Translations under genes and position numbers: made by a program
In this document: positions 1-5,861 of the stretch, piece by piece
Position numbering within the stretch: the stretch's first letter is position 1
How the letters are laid out: every line of letters begins with the position of its first letter
Notes under the pieces: model-generated
Told to the model about the DNA's origin: nothing
Seen by the model: only the letters and a program-made list of their open reading frames with translations
The model's database searches: none
Assembly (NCBI GenBank): GCA_947631675.1
Contig: CANRMG010000102.1
Span: 1-6,733, forward strand
Reading direction: 5' to 3'
Length of the DNA stretch: 6,733 bases
Source of the DNA: an uncultured Oscillospiraceae bacterium
GTDB lineage: Bacteria; Bacillota_A; Clostridia; Oscillospirales; Oscillospiraceae

Positions 1-668
1 GGTACTTCATCGACCTGCTGAAGGCGGGCCAGAGCGTGGCGGTGATCACCGACGCGGGCACCCCCTGCATCTCCGACCCGGGCAACGAGCTCATCAAGAG
101 CGCCGTGGCTGAGGGCATACGGGTGGTGGGCGTGCCGGGCTGCTGCGCGGCGGTGACGGCCCTGTCCGTCAGCGGATTTGACCTTTCTGCCTTCGTGTTC
201 CGGGGCTTCTTCCCCCGGGAGAACCCGGACCGGGGAAAGCTGCTGGACCAGATGCGCCGGGGCGCGGTGCGCACCTACGTGTTCTATGAGTCCCCCAAGC
301 GGGTGATGGACGCGGTGGAGTATTTCATCCGGGAGGACGTGCCCTGCCAGATGTGCCTGTGCAACGACCTGACGAAGCTCCACGAGGAGACATTTCGGGG
401 CACGCCGGGCGAAGTCCGGGACCAGCTTTTGGCCAAGGGAAATTACGAGAAGGGGGAATTCTGCCTGGTGGTGGAGCTGACCGAGGCGTTTTTGGCGCCG
501 AAGCAGGAGCACGTGGTGTCCGCCGAGGCGCTTTTGGTGGACGCCATGGTCCGGGAGGACTGCCGGGCCAAGGACGCCATAAAAATGGTGCTGGCCGACG
601 AGGCCAACACCTACAGCAAAAATGAACTGTACGCCGCCAGTCTCCGGCTGAAGGAGCTGTTCGGCTGA
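1..668 (+). CDS. rsmI: 16S rRNA (cytidine(1402)-2'-O)-methyltransferase, 5' end missing
   Basis: RsmI uses S-adenosylmethionine to methylate the ribose 2'-OH of C1402 in the decoding centre of 16S rRNA; it acts in the cytoplasm. The reading frame is open from base 3 and gives 221 residues up to TGA at 666-668. About 60-70 N-terminal residues are missing, judged from the usual length of roughly 280. Seen in sequence: the tetrapyrrole-methylase-fold signature ITDAGTPCISDPG, then VPGCCAAVTALSVSG, GFFPRE, the FYESPKRV block, and a late KGEFCLVVE strand; all occur in the RsmI order. The in-frame GTG at 36 is internal (the frame continues upstream as YFIDLLKAGQSV), so it is not the start. The C-terminus looks complete. 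The gene converges on the three-gene minus-strand unit and shares its terminator. Identification is firm; the true start lies outside the window. Confidence 0.96.
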   Translation, partial: YFIDLLKAGQSVAVITDAGTPCISDPGNELIKSAVAEGIRVVGVPGCCAAVTALSVSGFDLSAFVFRGFFPRENPDRGKLLDQMRRGAVRTYVFYESPKRVMDAVEYFIREDVPCQMCLCNDLTKLHEETFRGTPGEVRDQLLAKGNYEKGEFCLVVELTEAFLAPKQEHVVSAEALLVDAMVREDCRAKDAIKMVLADEANTYSKNELYAASLRLKELFG

Positions 669-675
669 CGGGGTG

Positions 676-720
676 AAAAAGAGCCGGGGCCTGTTCGATG
701 GGAGCAGGCCCCGGTATTTT
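676..720. terminator. Bidirectional intrinsic terminator between convergent genes
   Basis: A perfect 10-bp stem is formed by CCGGGGCCTG (684-693) and CAGGCCCCGG (705-714), with an 11-base loop. Read on the plus strand it is followed by TATTTTATT, and it starts 15 bases after the rsmI stop. Read on the minus strand it is followed by CTCTTTTT (plus-strand AAAAAGAG, 676-683), and it starts 4 bases after the TAA of the HD-GYP-like gene. It can therefore end transcription from both sides. The T-run is better on the minus strand. Confidence 0.9.
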
Positions 721-2578
721 ATTCCTCGTATATGGCCAGCCGCCGGCGGTACAGGTCCTCGTAGGCCTCCGCCGTCCAGCGGGCAAGGCTCTCGTCCAGC
801 TCTTTCCGCCGCGCCGGATCCGCCAGCAGGTCCACCACGAAGGGGGCGTAGCGGCCGCCTGCGTCCTTTTTGAGCTCCCCGTACACCTCCTCCAGGGTCT
901 TGGGGGGATTGTAGAGGCTGCCCACGGTGTCGGTGGCGGCGGTGATGGTGTCGGCCACGGTCACCATATAGATCACGGCCCGGATGGGGGAGGCGCTGGG
1001 GGAGAAGTCTACGGGATAGCCGCCCTTCTCGTCATAGCGGCAGTGGTGGCCGTAGGCCGCGTCCGCAAAGGGGGCGGTGGACTCGTGCTCGCTGAGCAGA
1101 TGGTGGCCGCAGTAGGCGTGCAGCTGCAAAAGCGCATAATCGTCCTCAAAAAGCCCCCGGCAGGAGAGGATCGCGATGTTGAAGCAGTGGACCATGCCCA
1201 CGTCGTAGAGCCTGCCCGCCTCCTCGGCGAAGGCGGCCAGCTCCTCCCGGCGGGCCCGGACCTGCCCGGTGCCGGCGCAGCCCAGCAGCCCTGCCAGCTG
1301 CTCCGGGCAGTCCTCCGCCGCCCAGGTGCACAGGGTCCGGGCGATCTTTCCCGCCCGCCAGAGTCGGGCGTAGCTGGTGGGATGGCGCAGGGCGAACACG
1401 TTCTGGATCAGGTCGAAGAAGCTCATGCCTCCCGGCGTCTCCCGGTACACGTACATGGTCTGGCGCAGGTAGAACAAAAACTGCTCGCCGTAGTCGTCGT
1501 TGGGCACCCGGACCATCCAGCGGAACATCCTTTGGATCATCCGGTCGATCCGGGCGGCGTGGCGGGCGGTCATGGGCTCGTTTTGGATGCGCATATATTC
1601 CATGTACATGGCCGGGACGCTGGCGTGGGAGAACATGCTCTGGGGGTCGTAGCTGTCGTCGGGCTCGGCGGTGGACAGGGCGTACAGCGCGTCCAGCAGC
1701 TCCTGCAGCGTCATGGCCCCGCAGTGGTACAGGGCCGCCAGGTACGCGTACTGCCACCGGGGCTGCAGGGGCTCGCCCCTATCCCGGGCCTGCTGGACCT
1801 GGCGCTGCTGGATGATCTGCGCCGACTCCAGCACCTGGGCGAACACCTCCGGCTCGGCGTGGCCCGAGCGCAGGTAGCTGAGCATGGTGGTCCGCTCCTG
1901 GTGGCTCATGAACAGATACCGGTCCCAGGGCAGGCTGGGCGTCTTGGCCCGCACGTCCGGGTCGGACAGCAGGGCGATGGACCGCTTCATGGCCGCCAGC
2001 TTCGCCTGGGCGGAGGCCGGGTCGCTGCCGTTGTAGCTCAGGGCGATATTGCCCATGCTCCGGTGGATATAGCCCCGGATCTCCGGGTCGGTGATGTCGT
2101 CGTAATCGGTGTCGAAATGGGAGGCGCTCTCGGCGAAGCACATCCGCATCCGGGCGGCGAACAGCCGGATGTGGTTGGGCGAGAGCATGGTCTCCATGTT
2201 ATAAAGGCTCATGCCCACCCAGTAAAGCTCCCGGATCAGCATATCCCGGTCGCCGGTACGCCGGGCGTGGGCCAGCAGAGCCGCGTGGATGCGGTAGGCC
2301 AGGCCCGCGTCCTTCTGGGCCACGCCCACCATGAGCTTGTCGGCGAATTCCCGCAGGCAGGCCAGTTCCTCCTCCGACGCGGAGGGCAGGTCGTCCAGCA
2401 CCGGGAACAGGTTCTCCCGCAGGAGCCTCGTGCCCTGGGCCACCCGCTCCAGGGACTGGCGGCTGGTCCGGCGCACCCCATCCATGAAGGCGGCGGGACC
2501 CACCTTCTCCAGGGAGAGGTCCGCCCCCTGGCGCATCTGGCCCAGCAGGGCCAGGTACTGTTCCTGATACGCTCTCAT
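719..2578 (-). CDS. Large helical protein with C-terminal degenerate HD-GYP-like domain
   Basis: A 619-residue soluble protein with no signal peptide or membrane segment. Residues 1 to about 390 are mostly amphipathic helix with no family I can name; parts (about 165-205) resemble TPR-type helical pairs. The C-terminal 220 residues follow the HD-GYP pattern, a family that normally hydrolyses cyclic di-GMP or related dinucleotides. Seen: LYDVG (457-461) where LHDIG is expected, LQLH (His487) for the MKxH histidine, GHHCRYDEKGGYP (510-522) for HHExxDGxGYP, and VADTITAATD (541-550) for VADxxDA. The HD histidine is thus Tyr458, and the Glu after HH is Cys513. Loss of a metal ligand suggests weak or no hydrolase activity and perhaps a binding or scaffold role (inference). 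The ATG at 2578 is preceded by AGGGGG at 2585-2590, which overlaps the stop of the kinase gene, so translation is probably coupled. Last gene of the unit. The gene is certain; the domain call is good but rests on motif reading alone. Confidence 0.8.
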   Translation of the reverse strand: MRAYQEQYLALLGQMRQGADLSLEKVGPAAFMDGVRRTSRQSLERVAQGTRLLRENLFPVLDDLPSASEEELACLREFADKLMVGVAQKDAGLAYRIHAALLAHARRTGDRDMLIRELYWVGMSLYNMETMLSPNHIRLFAARMRMCFAESASHFDTDYDDITDPEIRGYIHRSMGNIALSYNGSDPASAQAKLAAMKRSIALLSDPDVRAKTPSLPWDRYLFMSHQERTTMLSYLRSGHAEPEVFAQVLESAQIIQQRQVQQARDRGEPLQPRWQYAYLAALYHCGAMTLQELLDALYALSTAEPDDSYDPQSMFSHASVPAMYMEYMRIQNEPMTARHAARIDRMIQRMFRWMVRVPNDDYGEQFLFYLRQTMYVYRETPGGMSFFDLIQNVFALRHPTSYARLWRAGKIARTLCTWAAEDCPEQLAGLLGCAGTGQVRARREELAAFAEEAGRLYDVGMVHCFNIAILSCRGLFEDDYALLQLHAYCGHHLLSEHESTAPFADAAYGHHCRYDEKGGYPVDFSPSASPIRAVIYMVTVADTITAATDTVGSLYNPPKTLEEVYGELKKDAGGRYAPFVVDLLADPARRKELDESLARWTAEAYEDLYRRRLAIYEE

Positions 2579-2584
2579 GCCGCG

Positions 2585-2590
2585 CCCCCT
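2585..2590 (-). promoter_or_regulatory. Ribosome binding site overlapping upstream stop codon
   Basis: AGGGGG on the minus strand sits 6 bases before the ATG at 2578 and shares bases with the TAG stop (2589-2591) of the kinase gene. This supports the chosen start and suggests translational coupling of the two signalling genes. Confidence 0.7.
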
Positions 2591-4499
2591 ATCCCAGCTG
2601 GGCCCGTATCACGTCCGCCAGCTGCTGGGGACTGATGGGCTTGGCCACGTGGGCGTTCATGCCCGCCTCCTCGCAGGCCCGTATGTCCTCCACGAAGGCG
2701 TTGGCGGTCATGGCCACGATGGGCACTGTGCGGCTGTCGGACCGGGGCAGGGCCCGGATGGCCCGGGAGGCGGCGAAGCCGTCCATGATGGGCATCTGAA
2801 TATCCATGAACACCAGGTCGAAGGTGTGTTCCCCGCTGGCGGAGAACATCTCCACGGCCTGGCGGCCGTTCTCGGCGCACTGGGCCTGGACACCCATCAT
2901 CTCCAGAAGCTCCACCGCGATCTCCCGGTTGAGCTCGTTGTCCTCGGCCAGCAGCACCCGCCGGCCAGAGAAGTTCTCTCCGCTGTTCTGGTTGGCTCCG
3001 CCGGCCGTCTTTCCCACCTCGGTGAAGCCGATGAGGGTCTGGCACAAACGGGAGCGGAACAGGGGCTTGGGCACGAAGGCGCTGACGCCGAATTTCCGCA
3101 TCTCGTCGGCGCTGTAGGGCCAGTCATAGCTGGACGTGAGCAAGATGGGCACGTCGCTGCCCAGGATGGCCCGCATCTGGCGACAGGCCTGCACCCCGTC
3201 CACCACGGGCATGCGCCAGGCCAGCAGGATGGCGAAGTAGTCCCGGCCCTCCATGTGGGCCTGGGCGGCCATGTCGATGGCGGTGGCCGCGTCGGAGCAC
3301 ACGTCGCAGCGCATGCCCAGGTCCTCCGCCAGCTCCTTCAGGTGCCGGAGCGACGCCGGCAGGTCCGCCGCCAGCAGGCGCAGGCCCCGCAGCTGGTCCA
3401 TGCCCTCCTCGGGGCTGTCCAGCTGCTCCAGGGGCAGCGTCACGGTGAACCGGGAGCCGTGGCCCGGCTGGCTGACCACGGAGATGGTGCCGTTCATCAT
3501 TTCCACCAGGTTGTGGGTGATGGTCATACCCAGGCCCGTGCCCTCGATGCGGCTCACGCCCTCCGCCCGCTCGAAGGGCTGGAAGAGCTTGGCCAGGAAT
3601 TGGGGGCTCATACCCATGCCCGTGTCCTCGATGACGAACTCGTAATAGGCGTATCCCCCGCCGGTGCCGTACCGCTCGCCGGTCTCCCGGACCCGGAGGG
3701 TGATGGCGCCGTGCTCTGGGGTGAATTTGACGGCGTTGTTGAGGATGTTGATGAGCACCTGCTGTATGCGCAGCTGGTCGCCCCGCACCCGCTCGCAGCG
3801 GATGCCGTTGAAGTCCAGGACCACCTTCTGGTGCTTCTTGTCCGCCTGGGGCTGGAGCACTGCCATGAGGCCGTGAAGGAAGTCCGCCATGGTGAAGGTC
3901 TCCGGGCTGAGGCTCATCTTGCCGCTCTCGATGCGGGACATGTCCAGGATGTCGTTGATGAGGCCCAGCAGGTGGCGGCTGGACAGGCTTATCTTGTCCA
4001 GGCAGTCCTCCACCCGGCTGAGGTCGTCCATATGGGCCTGGGCGATGGTGGTCATGCCGATGATGGCGTTGAGGGGAGTGCGGATGTCGTGGGACATGTG
4101 GGAGAGGAAGTCGCTCTTGGCCTGGTTGGCGGCGTTGGCCGCGTCCAAGGCGCTCTGCAGGGCGGCGCTGGCGGCCTGCAGCTTCTCCTGCTGCAGGCGC
4201 TGGTCGTCGGTCACGTCCCACAGAAGGACCATATAGAGCCCTTCCCCGCAGAGGCTGGCCTGCAGGTCGAACTGCCGGCCGTCCCGCTCCACGGCCCGGT
4301 GCTGGCCGGGTCCGCCGGCGCGTGCCTGTTCCAGGAAAGGGGCCAGCCAGGAGAGCAGGGCAGGCCTGTCCGGCAGCCGGTCGGCCGCCGGATTGGCGTA
4401 TTCGCATGCCCACTGGCCGCCCTCGCCGGGCCGGACCAGCAGGACCGGTCCCGGCATCAGGTCAAGGCCTGCCGCCAGGGACTGGATGCTCTGCTCCAT
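2589..4499 (-). CDS. Soluble hybrid histidine kinase (PAS-like, HisKA, HATPase, pseudo-receiver, receiver)
   Basis: A 636-residue signalling kinase that would autophosphorylate on histidine and pass phosphate to its own C-terminal receiver. No membrane segment is seen, so it probably senses something in the cytoplasm. Domains: a PAS-like region at about 8-100 ending in LLWDVTDDQRLQQEK; a likely coiled coil at 100-127; HisKA with SHMSHDIRTPLN, phospho-acceptor His137; HATPase with N box N251-N255 (NILNNAVKF), G1 DTGMG (292-296) and G2 GTGLGM (320-325); a first receiver-like domain at about 371-493; a second receiver at about 513-636 with Asp520, phospho-acceptor Asp566 (FMDIQMP), Thr598 and Lys620. 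In the first receiver the phospho-acceptor position is Ala427 (LLAWRMPVVDG), although Thr455 and Lys478 remain. No Hpt or DNA-binding domain is present. The start at 4499 has GAGGAG 6 bases upstream. The gene lies 36 bases after the FMN enzyme and 10 before the HD-GYP-like gene, its plausible partner (inference). The ligand is unknown. Confidence 0.93.
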   Translation of the reverse strand: MEQSIQSLAAGLDLMPGPVLLVRPGEGGQWACEYANPAADRLPDRPALLSWLAPFLEQARAGGPGQHRAVERDGRQFDLQASLCGEGLYMVLLWDVTDDQRLQQEKLQAASAALQSALDAANAANQAKSDFLSHMSHDIRTPLNAIIGMTTIAQAHMDDLSRVEDCLDKISLSSRHLLGLINDILDMSRIESGKMSLSPETFTMADFLHGLMAVLQPQADKKHQKVVLDFNGIRCERVRGDQLRIQQVLINILNNAVKFTPEHGAITLRVRETGERYGTGGGYAYYEFVIEDTGMGMSPQFLAKLFQPFERAEGVSRIEGTGLGMTITHNLVEMMNGTISVVSQPGHGSRFTVTLPLEQLDSPEEGMDQLRGLRLLAADLPASLRHLKELAEDLGMRCDVCSDAATAIDMAAQAHMEGRDYFAILLAWRMPVVDGVQACRQMRAILGSDVPILLTSSYDWPYSADEMRKFGVSAFVPKPLFRSRLCQTLIGFTEVGKTAGGANQNSGENFSGRRVLLAEDNELNREIAVELLEMMGVQAQCAENGRQAVEMFSASGEHTFDLVFMDIQMPIMDGFAASRAIRALPRSDSRTVPIVAMTANAFVEDIRACEEAGMNAHVAKPISPQQLADVIRAQLG

Positions 4500-4505
4500 G
4501 GTGTG

Positions 4506-4511
4506 CTCCTC
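4506..4511 (-). promoter_or_regulatory. Ribosome binding site of the hybrid kinase
   Basis: GAGGAG on the minus strand, 6 bases before the ATG at 4499. It lies only 2 bases after the foot of the intercistronic hairpin (4514-4530), so folding of that hairpin could affect ribosome access. Confidence 0.75.
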
Positions 4512-4513
4512 AT

Positions 4514-4530
4514 CGCTCCGAAACGGAGCG
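4514..4530 (-). repeat. Intercistronic hairpin between FMN enzyme and kinase genes
   Basis: A perfect inverted repeat, on the minus strand CGCTCCG-TTT-CGGAGCG: a 7-bp GC-rich stem with a 3-base loop. It begins 5 bases after the TGA of the FMN enzyme gene and ends just before the kinase ribosome binding site. No T-run follows, so it is not a normal intrinsic terminator. It may stabilise the upstream message end or set the ratio of the two proteins (inference). Confidence 0.7.
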
Positions 4531-4535
4531 GCAGT

Positions 4536-5555
4536 TCAGAACTTGATGATGTTGTCCGGCCCGATGTCGGCCAGGGTGGGGGTGCCGCACATGGTCATGG
4601 TGTCCTTGAGCTCCGCGATCATCTTGTCCAGGTACACGTTCAGGCCCTCGGCCCCGGCGGCGTACACGAAGGGCACCACTGGCCGGCCCACCAGCACCGC
4701 GTCCGCGCCCAGGGCCAGCGCCCGGAACACGTCTACGCCGGAGCGGATGCCGCCGTCCACGAAGATGGGCACCTGGCCGTTCACCGCCTTGGCGATGGCG
4801 GGCAGGACCTCCGCCGTGGAGGGCACGCCCCCCTGGACCCGGCCGCCGTGGTTGGACACCACGATGGCCGCCGCGCCGCCCTCGATGGCCTTCTCGGCGC
4901 CCCGGGGGGTCATGATGCCCTTGACGATGAAGGGCATTTTGGCGTAGCCGGTGATCTGGCGCAGCTCCTCCACGGACTTGCTGCCCGCGTTGGGGTTGTA
5001 GGCCTTGAGGAATGGCAGGCCCGCGCCGTCCACGTCCATGGCGGCGGCGAAGATGCCCGCCTTGTTGAGGATGTCCAGCTTCTCGAACACGGCCTCCAGG
5101 TTCCAGGGCTTGATGGTGGGGATGCCGATGCCCTGCACCTTTTTCATATCCTCCACGGAGCTCTTCATGATCTCCGGGTCCATCCCGTCGCCGGTGAAGG
5201 CGGCCACGCCGTAATCCGCCGCGGCGGGGACCAGGATGCTGTTGTAGGCGAAGTCGTCGTACTTCTCGCCGTAGTGGAGCTTCAGCCCGCCCAGGGGGGC
5301 GATGAAGATGGGGGCCTTGAAGTCCCAGCCGAACAGCCGGAAGCCGGTGTCGACTGGCTTGTTGGGGCAGAGAGTGTCCATATTGACGAATATCTCCTGC
5401 CACTTGGCGTAGTTGCGGGCGGCGGTGTTGTTGGGCGCTTTGCAGCCGGGACCGGGGACGGCGTTGCCGCAGGCCCGGCCGTCGCAGACCGGGCAGGCCT
5501 TGCAGAAGGGGCCGATCTGGTCCCTGGCGGCGGTAAGGATCTCGTTGTATGTCAT
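4536..5555 (-). CDS. FMN-dependent alpha-hydroxy-acid oxidizing protein with N-terminal Cys cluster
   Basis: A 339-residue cytoplasmic TIM-barrel flavoenzyme of the glycolate oxidase / L-lactate dehydrogenase (LldD) family, which oxidises 2-hydroxy acids to 2-oxo acids through FMN. Seen: LFGWDFKAPIFIAPLGG (74-90), the early barrel strand; Asp174 in AAMDVDGAG; Lys212 (VKGIMTP); SNHGGR (234-239) with the expected catalytic His236 and substrate Arg239; DGGIRSGVDVFRALALGADAVLVGRP (267-292), the FMN phosphate-binding end. The Lys-to-His and His-to-Arg spacings (24 and 3) equal those of glycolate oxidase. Odd: the N-terminus lacks the usual YxYxxGGA stretch and instead has cysteines at 18, 21, 24, 29 and 38. 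SNHGGR is followed by VQGGVPST instead of QLD, and the loop between Asp174 and Lys212 is short. The true substrate is therefore open. The start at 5555 has GGAGG 8 bases upstream. First gene of a three-gene unit with a strong promoter. Confidence 0.9.
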   Translation of the reverse strand: MTYNEILTAARDQIGPFCKACPVCDGRACGNAVPGPGCKAPNNTAARNYAKWQEIFVNMDTLCPNKPVDTGFRLFGWDFKAPIFIAPLGGLKLHYGEKYDDFAYNSILVPAAADYGVAAFTGDGMDPEIMKSSVEDMKKVQGIGIPTIKPWNLEAVFEKLDILNKAGIFAAAMDVDGAGLPFLKAYNPNAGSKSVEELRQITGYAKMPFIVKGIMTPRGAEKAIEGGAAAIVVSNHGGRVQGGVPSTAEVLPAIAKAVNGQVPIFVDGGIRSGVDVFRALALGADAVLVGRPVVPFVYAAGAEGLNVYLDKMIAELKDTMTMCGTPTLADIGPDNIIKF

Positions 5556-5563
5556 GGTATGTA

Positions 5564-5568
5564 CCTCC
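5564..5568 (-). promoter_or_regulatory. Ribosome binding site of the FMN enzyme
   Basis: GGAGG on the minus strand, 8 bases before the ATG at 5555. It fixes that start over an out-of-frame ATG farther upstream at 5604. Confidence 0.8.
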
Positions 5569-5605
5569 GGGCATTTTCATTTTTTGGAAAGTCTGCTTTG
5601 TCATT

Positions 5606-5633
5606 ATTATATCGTATACGGGGGAAAAGTCAA
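5606..5633 (-). promoter_or_regulatory. Sigma-A type promoter of the three-gene unit
   Basis: On the minus strand the -35 box TTGACT (5628-5633) and the -10 box TATAAT (5606-5611) are 16 bases apart. The predicted start of transcription is near 5599, leaving a leader of about 44 bases before the FMN enzyme gene. The spacer holds the 8-base palindrome CGTATACG (5613-5620), whose role is unknown. No other promoter this good was seen for the kinase or HD-GYP-like gene. Confidence 0.85.
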
Positions 5634-5673
5634 TCCAAAGCCGCCGCCGGGACCGCCCTTTGACGATTTACTG

Positions 5674-5689
5674 TTGTAGACTCCTACAA
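5674..5689. repeat. Perfect inverted repeat in divergent intergenic region, possible operator
   Basis: TTGTAG-ACTC-CTACAA: two 6-base arms around a 4-base centre. No T-run follows on either strand, so it is not a terminator. It lies 41 bases upstream of the minus-strand -35 box and 80 bases upstream of the plus-strand -35 box. Its position and symmetry suit a dimeric regulator that could serve both directions, but no regulator gene of that kind is in the window. The operator role is inference. Confidence 0.5.
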
Positions 5690-5718
5690 AAAAGCCGCCA
5701 GAGAGGGAAGGGTTATCG

Positions 5719-5775
5719 TGGTTTTTGATGATTTTGAAAGTTTTGAAACAGAAAATTTCATTTTTCCCTTGAAAT
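5719..5775 (+). promoter_or_regulatory. AT-rich upstream region with repeated TTGAAA motifs
   Basis: This tract is far richer in A and T than the genes around it. TTGAAA occurs three times on the plus strand: 5734-5739, 5743-5748 (a 9-base step, within two copies of TTTTGAAA) and 5769-5774, the last being the -35 box itself. ATTTCA (5755-5760) and TGAAAT (5770-5775) also form an inverted repeat with a 9-base centre that covers the -35 box. The tract could act as an UP element or bind a regulator; neither can be told from sequence alone. Confidence 0.4.
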
Positions 5776-5797
5776 GCAGAACAAAAGCGGATATAAT
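5769..5797 (+). promoter_or_regulatory. Sigma-A type promoter of the TAXI binding-protein gene
   Basis: The -35 box TTGAAA (5769-5774) and the perfect -10 box TATAAT (5792-5797) are 17 bases apart. Transcription should begin near 5804, giving a leader of about 58 bases. That leader contains a small 4-bp stem with a GAAA loop (5814-5825), too short to call a riboswitch. Confidence 0.85.
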
Positions 5798-5846
5798 CGG
5801 CGCGTAACGAAAATCGCGAAAGCGAAAAATGCAAACACATATCAAC

Positions 5847-5853
5847 GAGGAGG
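5847..5853 (+). promoter_or_regulatory. Strong ribosome binding site of the TAXI protein
   Basis: GAGGAGG lies 8 bases before the ATG at 5862. It is close to the ideal anti-Shine-Dalgarno match, which suggests high expression, as expected for an abundant binding protein. Confidence 0.85.
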
Positions 5854-5861
5854 ACCCAAAC

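Noticed and set aside
4510..5604. A second minus-strand frame of 364 codons starting at 5604
   Set aside because: Out of frame with the FMN enzyme; the translation is Arg/Gly/His-rich without motifs. The frame starting at 5555 holds the catalytic residues.
5613..5620. Palindrome CGTATACG inside the promoter spacer as an operator
   Set aside because: Only 8 bases long and not extended by further symmetry; too short to support a claim, so only mentioned with the promoter.
698..5663. Very long plus-strand open frames (698-2635 and 2577-5663) opposite the three minus-strand genes
   Set aside because: They are antisense shadows of GC-rich genes. The translations are dominated by Gly, His, Val, Ala and Gln, show no domain motifs, and run straight through gene boundaries, while the minus-strand frames carry clear conserved motifs and ribosome binding sites.
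5660..5688. Possible extra plus-strand promoter beginning with TTGACG at 5660-5665
   Set aside because: No acceptable -10 box at 16-18 bases spacing (the candidates read like CCTACA or CTACAA), and a far better promoter exists at 5769-5797.
5814..5825. Small GAAA-loop stem in the TAXI leader as a riboswitch or thermosensor
   Set aside because: A 4-bp stem in a leader of about 58 bases has no conserved riboswitch core that I can recognise.
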